DNA of 64,000 nt, taken from Adiantum capillus-veneris (lineage: Eukaryota > Streptophyta > Polypodiopsida > Polypodiales > Pteridaceae). Both the position numbers and the translations under genes were made by a program. Location: assembly GCA_014529385.2 (NCBI GenBank), contig CM043962.1:41461098-41525097 (forward strand). The letters are read 5' to 3'. The notes beneath the pieces were generated by a model. The model searched no databases. It had not been told where the DNA came from and worked only from the letters and a program-made list of their open reading frames with translations. Below, in pieces: positions 42,340 to 55,362 of this stretch; positions within the stretch are counted from its first letter, which is position 1; each line of letters begins with the position of its first letter.

Positions 42340-44850
42340 TGTCTACTTTGGAATCAAACTCACCTTCCTTTGCTTTGGGATCTCAACAACAAAGGAGCAT
42401 CCCCCCATAATGGATCTTCCAAAATTGCAGTTGATAAAAACCAATTTTGTTGAGAGAGTTCGGATGAAATATCATGAGAGTGAAGGACTATATAGATATA
42501 TTGATGATAATGAGGTCAACCGAGGGTCAACCTTTATAGGTTCTTAGAGCCATACCTAGAAGAGATGATGGATTATAAGTTCTTATATGTCTATGCATAA
42601 TACAAAGTCGACTGTCAATGGAAATTAATAGTTGTTGACAAGTATGGACGAGAATACAGAGCTATAGAAAGCACAAATCCACAAACCGCATCAGAAATAG
42701 GTGGATATTTGGCCAATGAAGGACCAAAAATACCTCCACCAAACATGAGAATTCCAAAAAGGGAGCCATCTGGATTCCCTTCTAGAGCGATAACGAGAGA
42801 CAAAATGATCACAAAGATGGCCAACATGCCTCCTCAAGTGAATCTTTTTAATAGACCAATCTCCAATAGAATGACCAATTCCTTCGAAGAAGAACCTAGG
42901 CATAGTAGAAGGCCTGAAATGAGAGAAGGATTGGGAGAGTCTATGGTTAAACTTGTAAAAAATTGGTGGGTTAGACCACCTAGATCCAAAAATAGGTAAA
43001 CAGGAAATACTCTAGAGATAAGGATCCAAGAGATCATGTAGTGCCTTTTGGACGAGTAATTAGAGCAAAGGAAGTTTCAAATTTTGCAACAGAGTTTGTA
43101 GGATTTATACTAACTCTAGAAGATGACATGGCTACATGGTTTGACTCAGTGGAAAGATGCAATTTTGAGACTCTAGAAGAGCTCTTTGAGGAATTCATCA
43201 AGAATTCTCACAGAAAGGCATAGCTTACAATACGGTCTCACAAATTCACAAAAACAAATAGAAAGAGGATGACTCGGTATGCAAAGCATCATTACGGCTC
43301 AAAAGATATGTCAAGTTTTGTCCAAGAGAGGAACTACCTACGCAATCATGATTGATGCCGATCTTTATTCAGGGAATGAGACATGAAGATCTTCAAAAGG
43401 ATCTGCATATGATAAGGAGCTTGATGCTAAACGAATTGATCAAAGAAGCTCTTTATCTAGTGGATAACTGTGAGGAATATAAAGAAAAGGAATGTAAAAG
43501 TCAAGAGGACGACACAACCTCCCAACATAGTGATTCATAGATGACCGAGTCCATTGCAAAACCAGTGGCACCTATCGATCAAGATAAGTTTATTGATGAA
43601 ATGGTCAAGAGATTAAATCCTCTTGTAAAGTCTTATCCGGGGGATCCGAAGTGGTGTAAAATTTAGGGAAAATGGACAAACCATACGAGGGAAGAGTGCT
43701 TCTATAGCATGGAATATTCTAGGGAGAGGTATGTACAACCTATTCCAATAGCACCTACTCCACTAGATACGTACGAGGAATGCACCAGGACCAATAGGAG
43801 TTTCAAGACCACAATCTGTTTTAAGACAACAACCTCCGTGGCCAGGTGCCAGAATGCCTATAGACATGAGACACATGCCGATGATGGAGGCATCTAATAA
43901 ATAAGCGAGAGTACCAACTACAATGTATTATAGCAACCAAAGCGCGTACTGCCCTTCAAAGCAACATATTATTAGAGAAACACATGGAGTGGTGAGACCG
44001 GTACAACCTCTCCCTCCTACGTTTTGACATGAACAAAGAAGATATGATATGGACAAAAGGACATTGTGGTTCATTGTGAATAGAGGCTTAGCTAGGCCAG
44101 ATCCTGTTTACAATCAAGAGGAAATGTAAGAAGAGGCTTCTCGACCAGAGGCAGATTGTCACAAAATCCATGACAACCGCTTGGTCAAATAATGTCCTTA
44201 GACAGAGATCACTCAGGTAAATGTCTATTGTCTGGAATGTGGCATCATTCACTTGATCCCTGACTATCCAAAAAACCCAAAGCAAATTAGAAAGATCACA
44301 ACAAATGTCTTAAGAATTATTCAACTACCCAGTAGATTGGAAAACAAAAATGTCATACTATTTTAGGTAGTTACGAGAGCGCAAGATCAAAAGGAAGCTG
44401 ATGAGGGTCTAGAGACAGAGAAAACGGAAACGGCCATGAGTCCAGAGATGGGTGAGCCAAAGACCAATGCACCTAGTCAAAAAACCAAGAGCAAACGGTA
44501 TAGTTAGAAAGCTAGAAATGCTAGGAGGAAAGCACGTAGGGAACAAGAGCATAAATCCCTAGCTGAGGACCTAGGGTAAAGAGAAGATAAGACAACATGA
44601 GGAAAGGGTTGCACCTTCTCTTATGTAGACATCTCAACCTCCAGAAGAATCATCCACGGAGGAGAAACCGAGAAGTGCTAGTTCGAAAGGACCAGTCTTG
44701 GTAGAAAAGTTAATGAGCCATTAGATGTCCTCTTGAAAGCCTATGAAGTGCGGCTAAAAAACAACCAAACCCAAGAACTGAGGTGGATGACATAAATGTG
44801 CCAAAAAATGATTCAAACAACCCAAGCTTTACTAAAGGTCCAAGACTAGG
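42340..44850 (+). pseudogene. gag: gag relic of D
   Basis: It is homologous to C's gag piece by piece across many stops and frameshifts. A VVDKYGREY segment near 42640 matches C's N-terminal repeat DKYGRQY. FIQGMRHEDLQKDLHM...KEALYLVDNC at 43355-43480 matches FIEGLRNDTLKKDLHL...REALYLVDNC. A zinc knuckle near 44230 reads C-L-E-C-G-I-I-H with its last Cys changed to Tyr. VVTRAQ and a basic region follow to about 44530, and RLKNNQTQELRWMT lies near 44755. It cannot be translated as one protein. Confidence 0.8.
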
Positions 44851-44852
44851 GT

Positions 44853-46252
44853 TATGACCATATCTACCCGAGACAGATGGAAACCACAACGAGAATAAAT
44901 CTTAAGGACCATAGTTGCATGGATGTGAACCGATGTGGAGGAGTTTGAAATGGCTAGAATAGTAGGATCAAACCTTCTAGCATGGTTGGGTAAGCCTAAA
45001 GAATTGTGCATGTGTGGAGCTTTGCAATGCAAAAGTTTAAAGCGGGAGGATGTATCCTGTAAAGGGCGATTGAAGATAAGGATTATATTCTAGGACCATT
45101 TCAGCTTTTGAGCCACACAAATGGGAACACATCTTGGCTACTCTGGATGTGTGCGCTATTCAAGATGGTCCAACAATGAAATTTTGTGAGATAAAGATGG
45201 CTATGATGTCACTCCTTACTTTGCAGTGAGTGTGATCCAAGAAAAAAAAGACGAAGAAGAAGATGAGTTCTATGACTCCGTAGAACACTTGGAGCTTCAA
45301 GAAGATGTCGACAATGGAAATCCAGATAACCATGCAAGTGACACAAACGACACTTTAACAAATGCACAGTTCTGTGATTGTCCAGATCAAAGACCCATGA
45401 ACCAATGTCACCGCTACAAGAATAAAATGTATTAGAAGTGGATTCCAAAATCTCCGATGCAAAATTAACTTCAACAAGCATCCTTATACATGGCTCCCAT
45501 ATAGGAAGAAAAGACCCAACCAAGAAGAGCACAACCATGTCAATGGGCTAACAACACTCTTATCAATTGGATAGAAAAGTCATCCCAGAAACAACAATCC
45601 AAGAGCAAACAGATAGTAACTTTCCATAATCAACCAAACCACAAAGGGAAAGTGCCAAATATCAACCTTACTGAGGATAGTAGTGACAATGATGGTTCAA
45701 GATGTGCGCTATTCAAGATGGTCCAACAACAAAGTTTTGTGATAAAGATGGCTATGATGTCGTTCCTTACTTTGAAGTGAGTGTGATCCAAGAAAACGAA
45801 GACAAAGAAGAAGATGAGTTCTATGACTCTGTAGAACACTTGGAGCTTCAAGAAGATGTTGACAATGGAAATCCAGACAACCAAGCAGGTGACACAAACG
45901 ACACTTTAGCAAATGCACGGTTTTATGATTGTCCAGATTAAAGAGCCAGGAACCAATGTCATTGCTACAAGAATAAAGTGTATTAAAAGTGGATTCCAAA
46001 ATCTCCGATGCAAACGCAACTTCAACAAGCATTTTCATACGTGGCTCCCATATAGGAAGAATAGACCCAACCAAGAAGAGCACAACCATTTCAACCGGCT
46101 AACAATGCTCTAATCAATTGGATAGAAAAGTCATCCACAAACAAAAATCCAAGAGCAAACAGATAGTAGCTTTTCAAAAGCAGCCACACCACAAAAGGAA
46201 AGTGCCAGATATTAACTTGCCGAGGATAGTAGCGACAATGATGATTCTTATG
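44853..46252 (+). pseudogene. protease-1 C-terminal half of D, with internal duplication
   Basis: Immediately after the gag end, frames resume at a position equivalent to C's YDHIYLRNMETTTR. The protease active site and the LGRPFMR region are deleted, with the junction near 44850. The region continues with RAIEDKDYILGPF and CAIQDGPTTKFC. The stretch 45147-45699 is repeated at 45700-46252 with scattered differences, so the CAIQDGPTT...LELQEDVDNGNPDN block occurs twice. Confidence 0.75.
45147..46252 (+). repeat. 553-bp tandem duplication in D
   Basis: The word GTGCGCTATTCAAGATGG occurs at 45151 and 45704, and both copies end in GATAGTAG(T/C)GACAATGATG. By eye the copies differ at several percent of positions, so the duplication predates part of the element's decay. 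Confidence 0.9.
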
Positions 46253-46952
46253 ACATCCCCTACCAAAAACTTAAGTCATCACCCTCACTAGGAGCTTCTG
46301 TAGCAACCATGGAAGGATTTTGCAAAAGCAAAGAACAACAAGTTAGAACCAAAAAGTTTGACAAATTTGGATGCTAAAGAGCTAGCTTGGCCAAACACAG
46401 GTATGGATCAAGAAGATAAAGATATCTGATGAAAAATCACAAGATCCAATGCCAAAAGGAAAAAAATCAAAGTATGCAAGAACGGCTAAGAAAATCATAA
46501 AGCCAGAAGCTTTCGCAAATCAAATTTGGGTTCCAAAGAAGTTGACTCAGGCACAAAGAGGTCAGGATTTTATTTGGATTCCAAAACGGTTAAAGTATCA
46601 AATCCCAAAGTCTGAACCCCGTCCTCCACCAAGTGTACAAGGGATAAATCAAAGACCACTATTGACTCACACAAAGACAAGGTGGACCCCAAAGAAGTCT
46701 CTTCAAACACAAAGACCCCAAAGAAGTCTCTTCAACACAAATGAAGCAGGGACAAGTATGGGTTCCCAAACAAGATGCACCAACAAAACAATCGATAATA
46801 GAAAAGAAGGGAAACCAATAAAACTATTGTCACTGCACCACCGCTTGAATTCTTTCAATTCCTCCTATGGTTACAATACAGTTAAAAGAAAGCAAGCTGC
46901 TCACTTCACCACTACATGTTGCACAAGGCTTATAGATCAAGAGATGAAGTGA
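46253..46952 (+). pseudogene. W-P-K repeat tail of D
   Basis: The 167-residue frame 46449-46952 carries QIWVPKKL, FIWIPKRL and TRWTPKKS. A shifted frame near 46745 gives QVWVPKQD. Lys-rich linkers separate them. It corresponds to the end of the C and B polyproteins. It follows the protease-1 relic with no polymerase between. Confidence 0.65.
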
Positions 46953-47270
46953 ATGCATGGGAAAAGTTTGGAATCAAAATAACCATAGGAACCCAAAGAG
47001 GAAGTCCAAATCTTCTACAACCTTCAATCAAGCAAACGGCACAGGAGCTTCAAAGACAATCACAATGATTAGAATAGGAAGCCTCACCAAGTAAATGCCA
47101 ATAAGCAAATTGCTTATACCCACATCTTGCACATCATAAATTTTTTCCATGCATTGATTGTGTATGCATAATAGGGCTACATTACAAGGCCTACATTGGC
47201 ATAATCTTTAATTGCCCAAGCACAACACATACCCTTGGCGATACCTTGTCGTCAAGGAGGACTCCAAATA

Positions 47271-47282
47271 GGAGAGGGGAGG
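47271..47282 (+). other. possible polypurine tract of D
   Basis: GGAGAGGGGAGG follows the tail region, but no convincing LTR edge follows, so the call rests on composition and position only. Confidence 0.35.
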
Positions 47283-48627
<1,345 letters not shown>

Positions 48628-49682
48628 TGTTAACTGAGTCAACGTCAGTAAACAGAAGCTGCTAAACGCCCAAGCCTTATGGATGCACATCGAGGACAAA
48701 TACAAAGAAGCAGTAAAGACCGGAGTTACACATTTTTCACGTTTTCCCAAAATGGTCACGTATTGTAAATTCTCGATTTATTTCAAACCATTGTAATATT
48801 TTAATGTGTTACGGGCTCAATGGGAGTTCCAACTTGTAAACAACAAGTTAGTTAGTGTGCCTAGGTTGCATATTTAGTAAGTGGTGGAGCCCTAAAGGCC
48901 TTGGGTGTCCAAACATTGCATATTTTTACCCTAGGTATATATGGCAATGTGTAAAAGAAATTAGGATTTTCAAGCTCATTTGTTGAGAGCACTCTTTGGT
49001 GAGAGCTCTTGAGGTGTGTGGCTATGGAGTCCTTGAGCTTCTCCTTGCTCATGTGACTTGGGCAACACTAATCAATGCAAAAATCTCTTTCACTATGCCT
49101 CTCTCATGCTTCTTATGATTGCTAATGATGCTTTGATTAGCTAGATCGTAAATAATTAGTGGTTACTCCCTTGAGCTTCTCCTTGCTCATGTGACTTGGG
49201 CAACACTAATCAATGCAGAAATCTCTTTCACTATGCCTCTCTCATGTTATGATTGCTAATGATGCTTTGATTAGCTAGATCGTAAATAATTAGTGGTTAC
49301 TCCCTCTGTAATCTTGTGTGATTGCCCTCTTTTTCTTGTGTGTGCATGTAGGTTTGATTGGAGTGTGGTGCTCGATAGATCTATGTGTGTGTGTGCTTGT
49401 GATTAGTGTGTTGCATGATAGGATTAGTTTTGTGTGCGTCTTGCAATCATTAGTGTGTGTGATTGGGTTGATTGGAGGTGAAGGGAAGTGGATGTGGATA
49501 TTGCCCATAATTGTGGCTTAGCTCCTCCATAGGCCGAGAAGCTCACCTCATAGAGTCACCATTCGTGTTGCCATGATTAGCTCACTAATCGTGTGAGTGT
49601 TTCCATGCCCTAGTTGGGTAGCTCATCCCTCCGGATTGATAATTTTGTTGGTCATTGGAACTATGCAACAATGGAACCCCCA
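48628..49682 (+). repeat. probable 5' LTR of E
   Basis: TGTTAACTG at 48628 resembles the B LTR start. A TATA box (TATATAT, 48936-48942) lies inside. The end at 49682 (CCCCCA) is five bases before the primer site. No second copy is available, so both edges are tentative. Confidence 0.4.
49031..49303 (+). repeat. tandem duplication in the E LTR
   Basis: Two adjacent copies of about 138 and 133 bp start at 49031 and 49169 (CCTTGAGCTTCTCCTTGC). They are almost identical apart from a small deletion in the second copy. Confidence 0.9.
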
Positions 49683-49687
49683 AGATT

Positions 49688-49705
49688 TGGTTCCGTTGCC
49701 GGGGA
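49688..49705 (+). other. primer-binding site of E (tRNA-Asp-like)
   Basis: TGGTTCCGTTGCCGGGGA matches the tRNA-Asp 3' complement with two mismatches. Confidence 0.7.
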
Positions 49706-51310
49706 CAATGGCCTACGCTAGTGTAATTGTGGCATAATCGGATGTGTTTCCTCACTAATTTCACTACTAATTTCACTTGTGTGTTTATGTTTTTGTGGAT
49801 TTTGGATGTGTCTGCATGAAGCAATGTGTTCATTATTCCCTAATTTGTCACCATATCTTGCCAATTGTGCACACACTAATTTCACACGAACCCCTTGCTA
49901 ATTTCACTAATGTTTGCTAGCTTACACACTAATTTGCTACCAAGGATTGGAGCTTTCAACCGTCAATCGATCTTCATTGGAAAGGTAATCAAGGTGGTAT
50001 TCTCAACCTCCTTAGAATCTAAACATGTATAGAATTGTGTAAAGATTCCACAATGATGCAATGTCAATGCTATGCTATGCTATGTTAATTGCAATGCAAT
50101 GTTGACGCTATGATGCTATCAAATTTTTTGAATTGTTCGTTTTCATGCCGTCGTAATGCCGAAATTTTTCAGATCGGTGGCATATGAAATTGACAAGTTT
50201 CAATTGCTAATTGGTGATTGTACATTGCTAATTGTGTGCCTAATTGATCTAATTGCATGCTTGAATGGTCAATTGCAAGTGTGTGTGCATTCTAATTGAG
50301 TGTGTGTATTCCTAATTTTATATGTGTGTGCATTATTTTGCCCTTGTTTGTGCACTTAGAAATCAATGTGTGCTTAATGATTTTTCAATTGTGATGATTG
50401 ATTTGTATTGTGGTCATATCCAACTAGAGATTTGTGAAATCACATTGCAATTTCGACAAGATTAACCCTTTTGTGTGCGCACCTAAAGATTGGACAAAAC
50501 TGTCAATTATTAGTGTGTGTGCGTCTAAAAAGTGCTCAATGTGCATGATTAATTCAGATTTTGATTGCATATTTGATGTGTGTAATGGTTAATTGCTGCA
50601 TTTTTGAGCTCAAAACAAGGATTTACACACTCCAAATGCGTCAAATTTTGACCTAGTTTTGCCACTAATTTTGCCGATTTAATTGTTTAGTTTGGATTTT
50701 ATTGATCAAATTATTTGGCAATTGAATTGATGTGCTTTTTATGATTTTATTTGGCTGCATTAATCCCCTATGTGTGGAAAATTCTCAGAATTTCTTTGGG
50801 TATTTTTTGAATAATTTTTATATTTTTTGGGCAATTTTTTGCTAATTTTTGCATTAATTTTTGCTTAATTCCGTAAAAAATTAATATTGTGTGATCTTTA
50901 TGAGCTGTTTTGAATGCATGTTTATGGCTTGATTTCAAGCGCATTTGGGTTTTCATTCGTCAAATTTTGAGCGTTTTACTATTTCTGGGGATCGGGTTGA
51001 TGATTTTGTCGAATTTGGTATTTTCGATAAAAATTGCTATTTTTGGTGTGCTTATGCGTGTCAAAAGTGTTTGATTGTGATGGCCGATGATTTTTAGAGA
51101 TTTCTAGAATTTTCCAGGATTTTTTTTGGATTTTTTGGCAATTCTTGGGATTTTTGGTGTTCTCTAGTGATTTTCGGCCTAGTTTTGGCATTTTTGACGT
51201 TTGAAAATAAAATAAAAAAACTATTCTCCCGTTGGATAGATCTTTACGGTCTCTTGGGATAGTTCTCTACGACGTTAAAATAATTTTCTTCTTCTTTTTC
51301 CTCTGCCGCC

Positions 51311-51311
<1 letters not shown>

Positions 51312-51360
<49 letters not shown>

Positions 51361-51383
51361 GGAGTGTGAACACCACCCCACAC

Positions 51384-51420
<37 letters not shown>

Positions 51421-51541
51421 TCTCTTTCTCTCTCCCCCACTAACGATTACTAACACCCTCTTCCTAACCTCTCCTCCCCCTAACTCTTTCTTTCTCTCTC
51501 TCGAATCGCGATAATTGTATTTCTCTCTCATCCCCCTCACT

Positions 51542-51598
<57 letters not shown>

Positions 51599-51630
51599 GC
51601 GTGGACACACCCTCCTCCCCCTCTTGTCGT

Positions 51631-51717
<87 letters not shown>

Positions 51718-51929
51718 GAGTCGGACCCACTGCACACGCCGCCACGCCAGCGTACCCTTTTTCTCTCTCTTGTCTCGTACTGCACGCGCAAGGCCTACCC
51801 GTACATGCGCTGCCAAACTCTCTCGCTTTACGTTCTCTCCCCTGCCTTTCGATGCAACCCAGTAAACACACACACACACACACACATACACACTCACACA
51901 CTCCCTCTGTCGGTACTGCACGCCATCAA

Positions 51930-52005
<76 letters not shown>
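51312..52005 (+). repeat. cluster of long CT microsatellites and one CA tract
   Basis: Uninterrupted CT tracts lie at about 51312-51355, 51388-51417, 51548-51595, 51634-51714 and 51932-52005. A CA tract lies at 51865-51886. They are separated by short, more complex C-rich sequence. Confidence 0.95.
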
Positions 52006-52007
<2 letters not shown>

Positions 52008-52209
52008 TTGCGCGGCACGCTACATTCCAGGCCCGAGCCCTCTTGCTCGCTTCTACCCTGCTGTCCCCCCGCTGTGGTTAATGCTGCTTTCATGCTGTAG
52101 TCTCGCCTTCACGCCGCCATCACCGCAGGTCAGCCCCTTCAACGCACTGCTGTTGCCCCTGAAATCAACGCCTTCAACGCACCAGACCTGCTGCCAACGC
52201 TAGGTAAGC

Positions 52210-52760
52210 AGTTTTTTATTCTTTATTATTTGTTTTGCATTATTTTAATTATTTTTAATTAAAAAAACTTTTAAAAAAAGGGATGTTAAAAAACCTCACA
52301 TAAAAATAAAAAATCACAAAAAATATTAAAAAACATAAAAATAATAACAAAGGTAAAAAATCCAATAAAACATAGTAAAAAATTCACAAATTAAAAAGCA
52401 AAAAGGTTTAAAAAATATTAATAGAAAAACTCGTCAAAAATTTATAGAAACCTTACAGGAAACTCATAAAATAGCAAAAATTGATCTAAGAAATCACAAA
52501 AAATCGTAAAATTCATAAAAACTCACCAAAAATTCATAAAAAATAAAAAATTATCCGAAGAAATCCTAATAAATCAAAAATTTCTTAAGATCTTAAAAAA
52601 TTCCAAAAAATTACAAAATTCACAAAAAATATGAAAAAATTCAAAAAAACAAAACTTTTTTTAAAAAATTATAAAAGTACCAAAAAATTTTAAAAAATAA
52701 AAATTTCACAAAAAATTAAAAAAAATAAAACGAAAGTCATCGAAAGAGGCAAAAAAGCAA
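52210..52760 (+). repeat. A-rich low-complexity tract
   Basis: About 550 bp is composed largely of A with variants of AAAAATTCATAAAA. The plus strand is purine-biased, unlike the CT-rich tract just upstream, giving a sharp strand switch near 52200. Confidence 0.8.
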
Positions 52761-53242
52761 AAACACACCGCATTGAAGAATCACACACCGCAAATCGAGC
52801 AAAATCAGAAGAACAGCCGAAAAAAGCGAGAAAACAGCGAACTCAAAGCCGTGTGTGGTAGACAAATTTTTAAATTTGTCACAGTCAAGCCGAAAATTGA
52901 CAAATCAAAATTGTAAAACTCATCGAGGCTTAGAATTTCAAGCTAGATTTTGGGAAAATCCTTGGGACTTGGACTTAATCTTTTTGGCCAAGAACATCAA
53001 TGTTTTCGCCCAATTTTGGACAGTGCTCCCACAGTTCAGACAAAGAACGCCAGGGACTAGAAGTCATTGTGCAAACCTAGAACGAGGAGGTGCAAGCAAT
53101 TGCATTGCAAATTGAGCTTCTAATCAGACGAACAAGGGCACAACTCACATGTGATTGCAGATTAGCCTGCTAGTACGAGCGAGAGAATTTTGCTAATCAA
53201 TACCAGAATCTGCTAGGTGACAGTTTTTACGAAACTAGTCAA

Positions 53243-55200
53243 CATGGACTCAAATCGAGCCGAGAGTTCAAGTACAATAGAGCAAGCTAGTAGCAGTGGC
53301 AACACAGGAACAAGTGCAACAGAGCAGATTTTACAGCTATATGGCTACAATGGAGATAAGGTTTTGTATGCAGATCCAGGAGGCCATAGATATCTATGAG
53401 CAACAAAAGCAACATAGGAGCCACGATCTTATTGATCAGTGCCAGAAAGTACAATGGATCTGTTAAGGTCAAAGGTTACTTAGATGCAGGTGGACAATGC
53501 TCAGCAATTGCAAGCAAAAAGTGCAATATTATAGCCAATGGAGTCAACATCAATTGAGGAAGGTGATCAAAGTAAAGAAAATGCAGATAAAGCTCAACCA
53601 AAGGACACTACCACAACAAAAGCAATCAATTTAGACACAAATCTTGAGAAGATCAAGTGCAACATCACTAATGAGAATGAAGAAAAACTCTCAAGCGAAG
53701 TAAAGCTAGATTTTCAGCTAGACAAGAATGTCATATCTTTTTGCAATTGAAAAAGATGTGGCTAACCACAACTGGAAGATGCTCTTGAATTTGTGAGCAT
53801 ATCAAGACGACACAAACGAGAAGAATGCTGGGGAATCATCTCCACTATCATTGAAGTAAGTTCACAGATCATCATAGCTCAATTCCACATGATCATAGCA
53901 AAGGATATGCCAAATGACATCATAATGGGAATGCCAATGTCCCAGAAGATGTTAGAGATACATAATGTAAACAAGATGCAGTCTTCAGAGACAACCAAGA
54001 ATGAAGACCAACAATGGTCACCTACGGATGACTGCACAAGGTCCTCAAGCATAGTTAAACTGGAGACTGATATCAAAGCAGATCTTATTGAAGAGGATTC
54101 ATCTCCATCAAACAAAACTTTAGAAGAGCTTAAAGCAAATCAAGCACTAACAAGTGCAGATCAAACAGATCAAAGAGAAACCACAATAGCTATTGAACAA
54201 AGAATTCCACCAAAGCCAGAAGTTAAGAAGAACAAGGCTACAAAAAATAAAAAAAGCAATAGGAAGTCCAAAGATCTAGACATTGCCAGCTGAATCAGCC
54301 AAAGTAAGTCAAATTGGAAAACAGAGTCTCAAGCTACCCTCCATAGAGACACAGCTAGATCAAGATGAGACCATGGCAAAAGTAGGACAGAGATCTTCAA
54401 TAGAACCAACAACAAGAATAGCTATAGTTCTCAAAAGTACAAAAGGAACAAGTGTGAGATGCAATGCTCTACTAGATAAAGAAGCAAATTGCAATATGGT
54501 TGTAGACAACATCCATAGAATTCTAGAGATTACTCATGGCAAGCCAAGTAACAGAGAAATCATTGGTAAGGCTACAAGTAAGAAAGAAATGGTTGCTACA
54601 CTTAGCATTCAAAATCATGAAGAGTAGGTAAGTTTCAGGTAAATTCTTAAAGGACATGCATGCAAATGTCATCCATGGACATCAGTGGTTAGATCAACAC
54701 AAGGCCTACAAAGAAGATAAATTGCTAATACTCTCTTTTCCAAGAGATAGCAAGCAACAGTTACAAGTACCGTTAATGCTAGATTCAGAGTTGCAAAAGT
54801 CACAAGAATCAAAGATAAATCTTGCAGACAAAGGTAAAGCTAAAGTGGACCTTCCACCGATTAGCACAAAAGGTGTGACAGCATATGCCTCTATATCAAA
54901 GAACCCTCATGGATCAACTTCTTCAAGCAAGTCAGGCTTTCAAATCTTCAAATCAATTGCTGACCCAACTAAAACCTCTAAGGAGCCGCCCAACAAATCA
55001 AAGGTATATCAGCCAAAGTACTCAAGAAATCTAGGGAAGGTCAAGAAAGTGTTTGTTCCTAGCAGTTTAGTCAAAGTCAATGATCCGGTTTGGATTAAAG
55101 ATAGGAAATCAACAGAAAAAGACAAACACATGGGATGGATAGCATCACAATGGAGCTTAAAGGAGTACTATAGAGGTAACAAACAGATATGGGTACTGTG
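53243..55200 (+). pseudogene. E polyprotein relic with two retropepsin-like domains
   Basis: The N-terminus (53243) has LYGYNGDKVLYADPGG, echoing the first N-terminal repeat of C's gag. A protease-like loop follows almost at once: GYLDAGGQCSAIAS (Asp codon 53483-53485; D-A-G), with its partner half near 53910 (MPNDIIMGMPMSQKM). A second domain has LLDKEANCNMV (Asp codon 54475-54477; D-K-E) and IHGHQWLDQHKAY, resembling the LLLGQPWQKQYNA part of C's second protease. Lys-rich tails with weak W/P motifs (PVWIKDRK, QIWV) end at the inserted LTR. Multiple stops and frameshifts are present. Confidence 0.6.
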
Positions 55201-55349
55201 AGACCAGAGGGTAGACAAACATGCGAATAACCTCCCAACCATCTTATATATAGGCTCCTGGCCCTCTTCCATATATAGACCCCTTTACTGCATGTCTGTC
55301 CGGCACATTGCCCGGGCCGCGCCCGTCTAGTCCTACCCTTGGCATGACA
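55197..55349 (-). repeat. short LTR of a minus-strand element (F)
   Basis: The 153-bp TG...CA segment reads TGTCATGCC...GGTCTCACA on the minus strand and contains two TATA-like sites (TATATATGG and CTATATATAAG). On its sense-upstream side lies a purine tract (55350-55362). It cuts into E's last W-P-K-like motif (QIWV). Confidence 0.6.
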
Positions 55350-55362
55350 TTACTCCCCCCTT
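55350..55362 (-). other. polypurine tract of F
   Basis: The sense strand reads AAGGGGGGAGTAA directly before the LTR. A minus-strand frame upstream ends FEDENASPRGE, the kind of acidic ending seen at Ty3/gypsy polyprotein termini. Confidence 0.55.

Larger units (their letters stand above)
38464..47282 (+). mobile_element. decayed LTR retrotransposon D, relative of C lacking RT and integrase
   Basis: A probable 5' LTR, a tRNA-Asp primer site, a palindrome array, a gag relic, the C-terminal half of protease 1, W-P-K motifs and a purine-rich tract follow in the order seen in C, without RT, RNase H, integrase or protease 2. Peptide similarity to C is direct (for example RLKNNQTQE near gag's end and AIQDGPTTKFCDKDGYD against AIPDGPTTKFCNKDGYD). 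No 3' LTR was found. It is a heavily mutated, probably non-autonomous element. Confidence 0.75.
49706..53242 (+). other. long non-coding leader of E
   Basis: No gene seen in 3.5 kb. 49706-51250 is AT-rich with recurring words such as CTAATTTCAC. 51312-52005 is packed with CT microsatellites. 52210-52760 is an A-rich tract with repeated AAAATTCATAAA-like words. Arg-Glu, Ser-Leu and His-Thr frames in the repeats are artefacts. Confidence 0.6.
48628..55196 (+). mobile_element. internally deleted LTR retrotransposon E with two protease-like domains
   Basis: A probable 5' LTR and tRNA-Asp-like primer site are followed by a 3.5-kb leader dominated by CT repeats and an A-rich tract. A broken coding region (53243-55200) follows, containing two retropepsin-like segments and no RT or integrase. 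It ends abruptly at an inserted minus-strand LTR (55197). No 3' LTR was found. It is probably a relative of C that lost the gag core and the polymerase. Confidence 0.55.
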
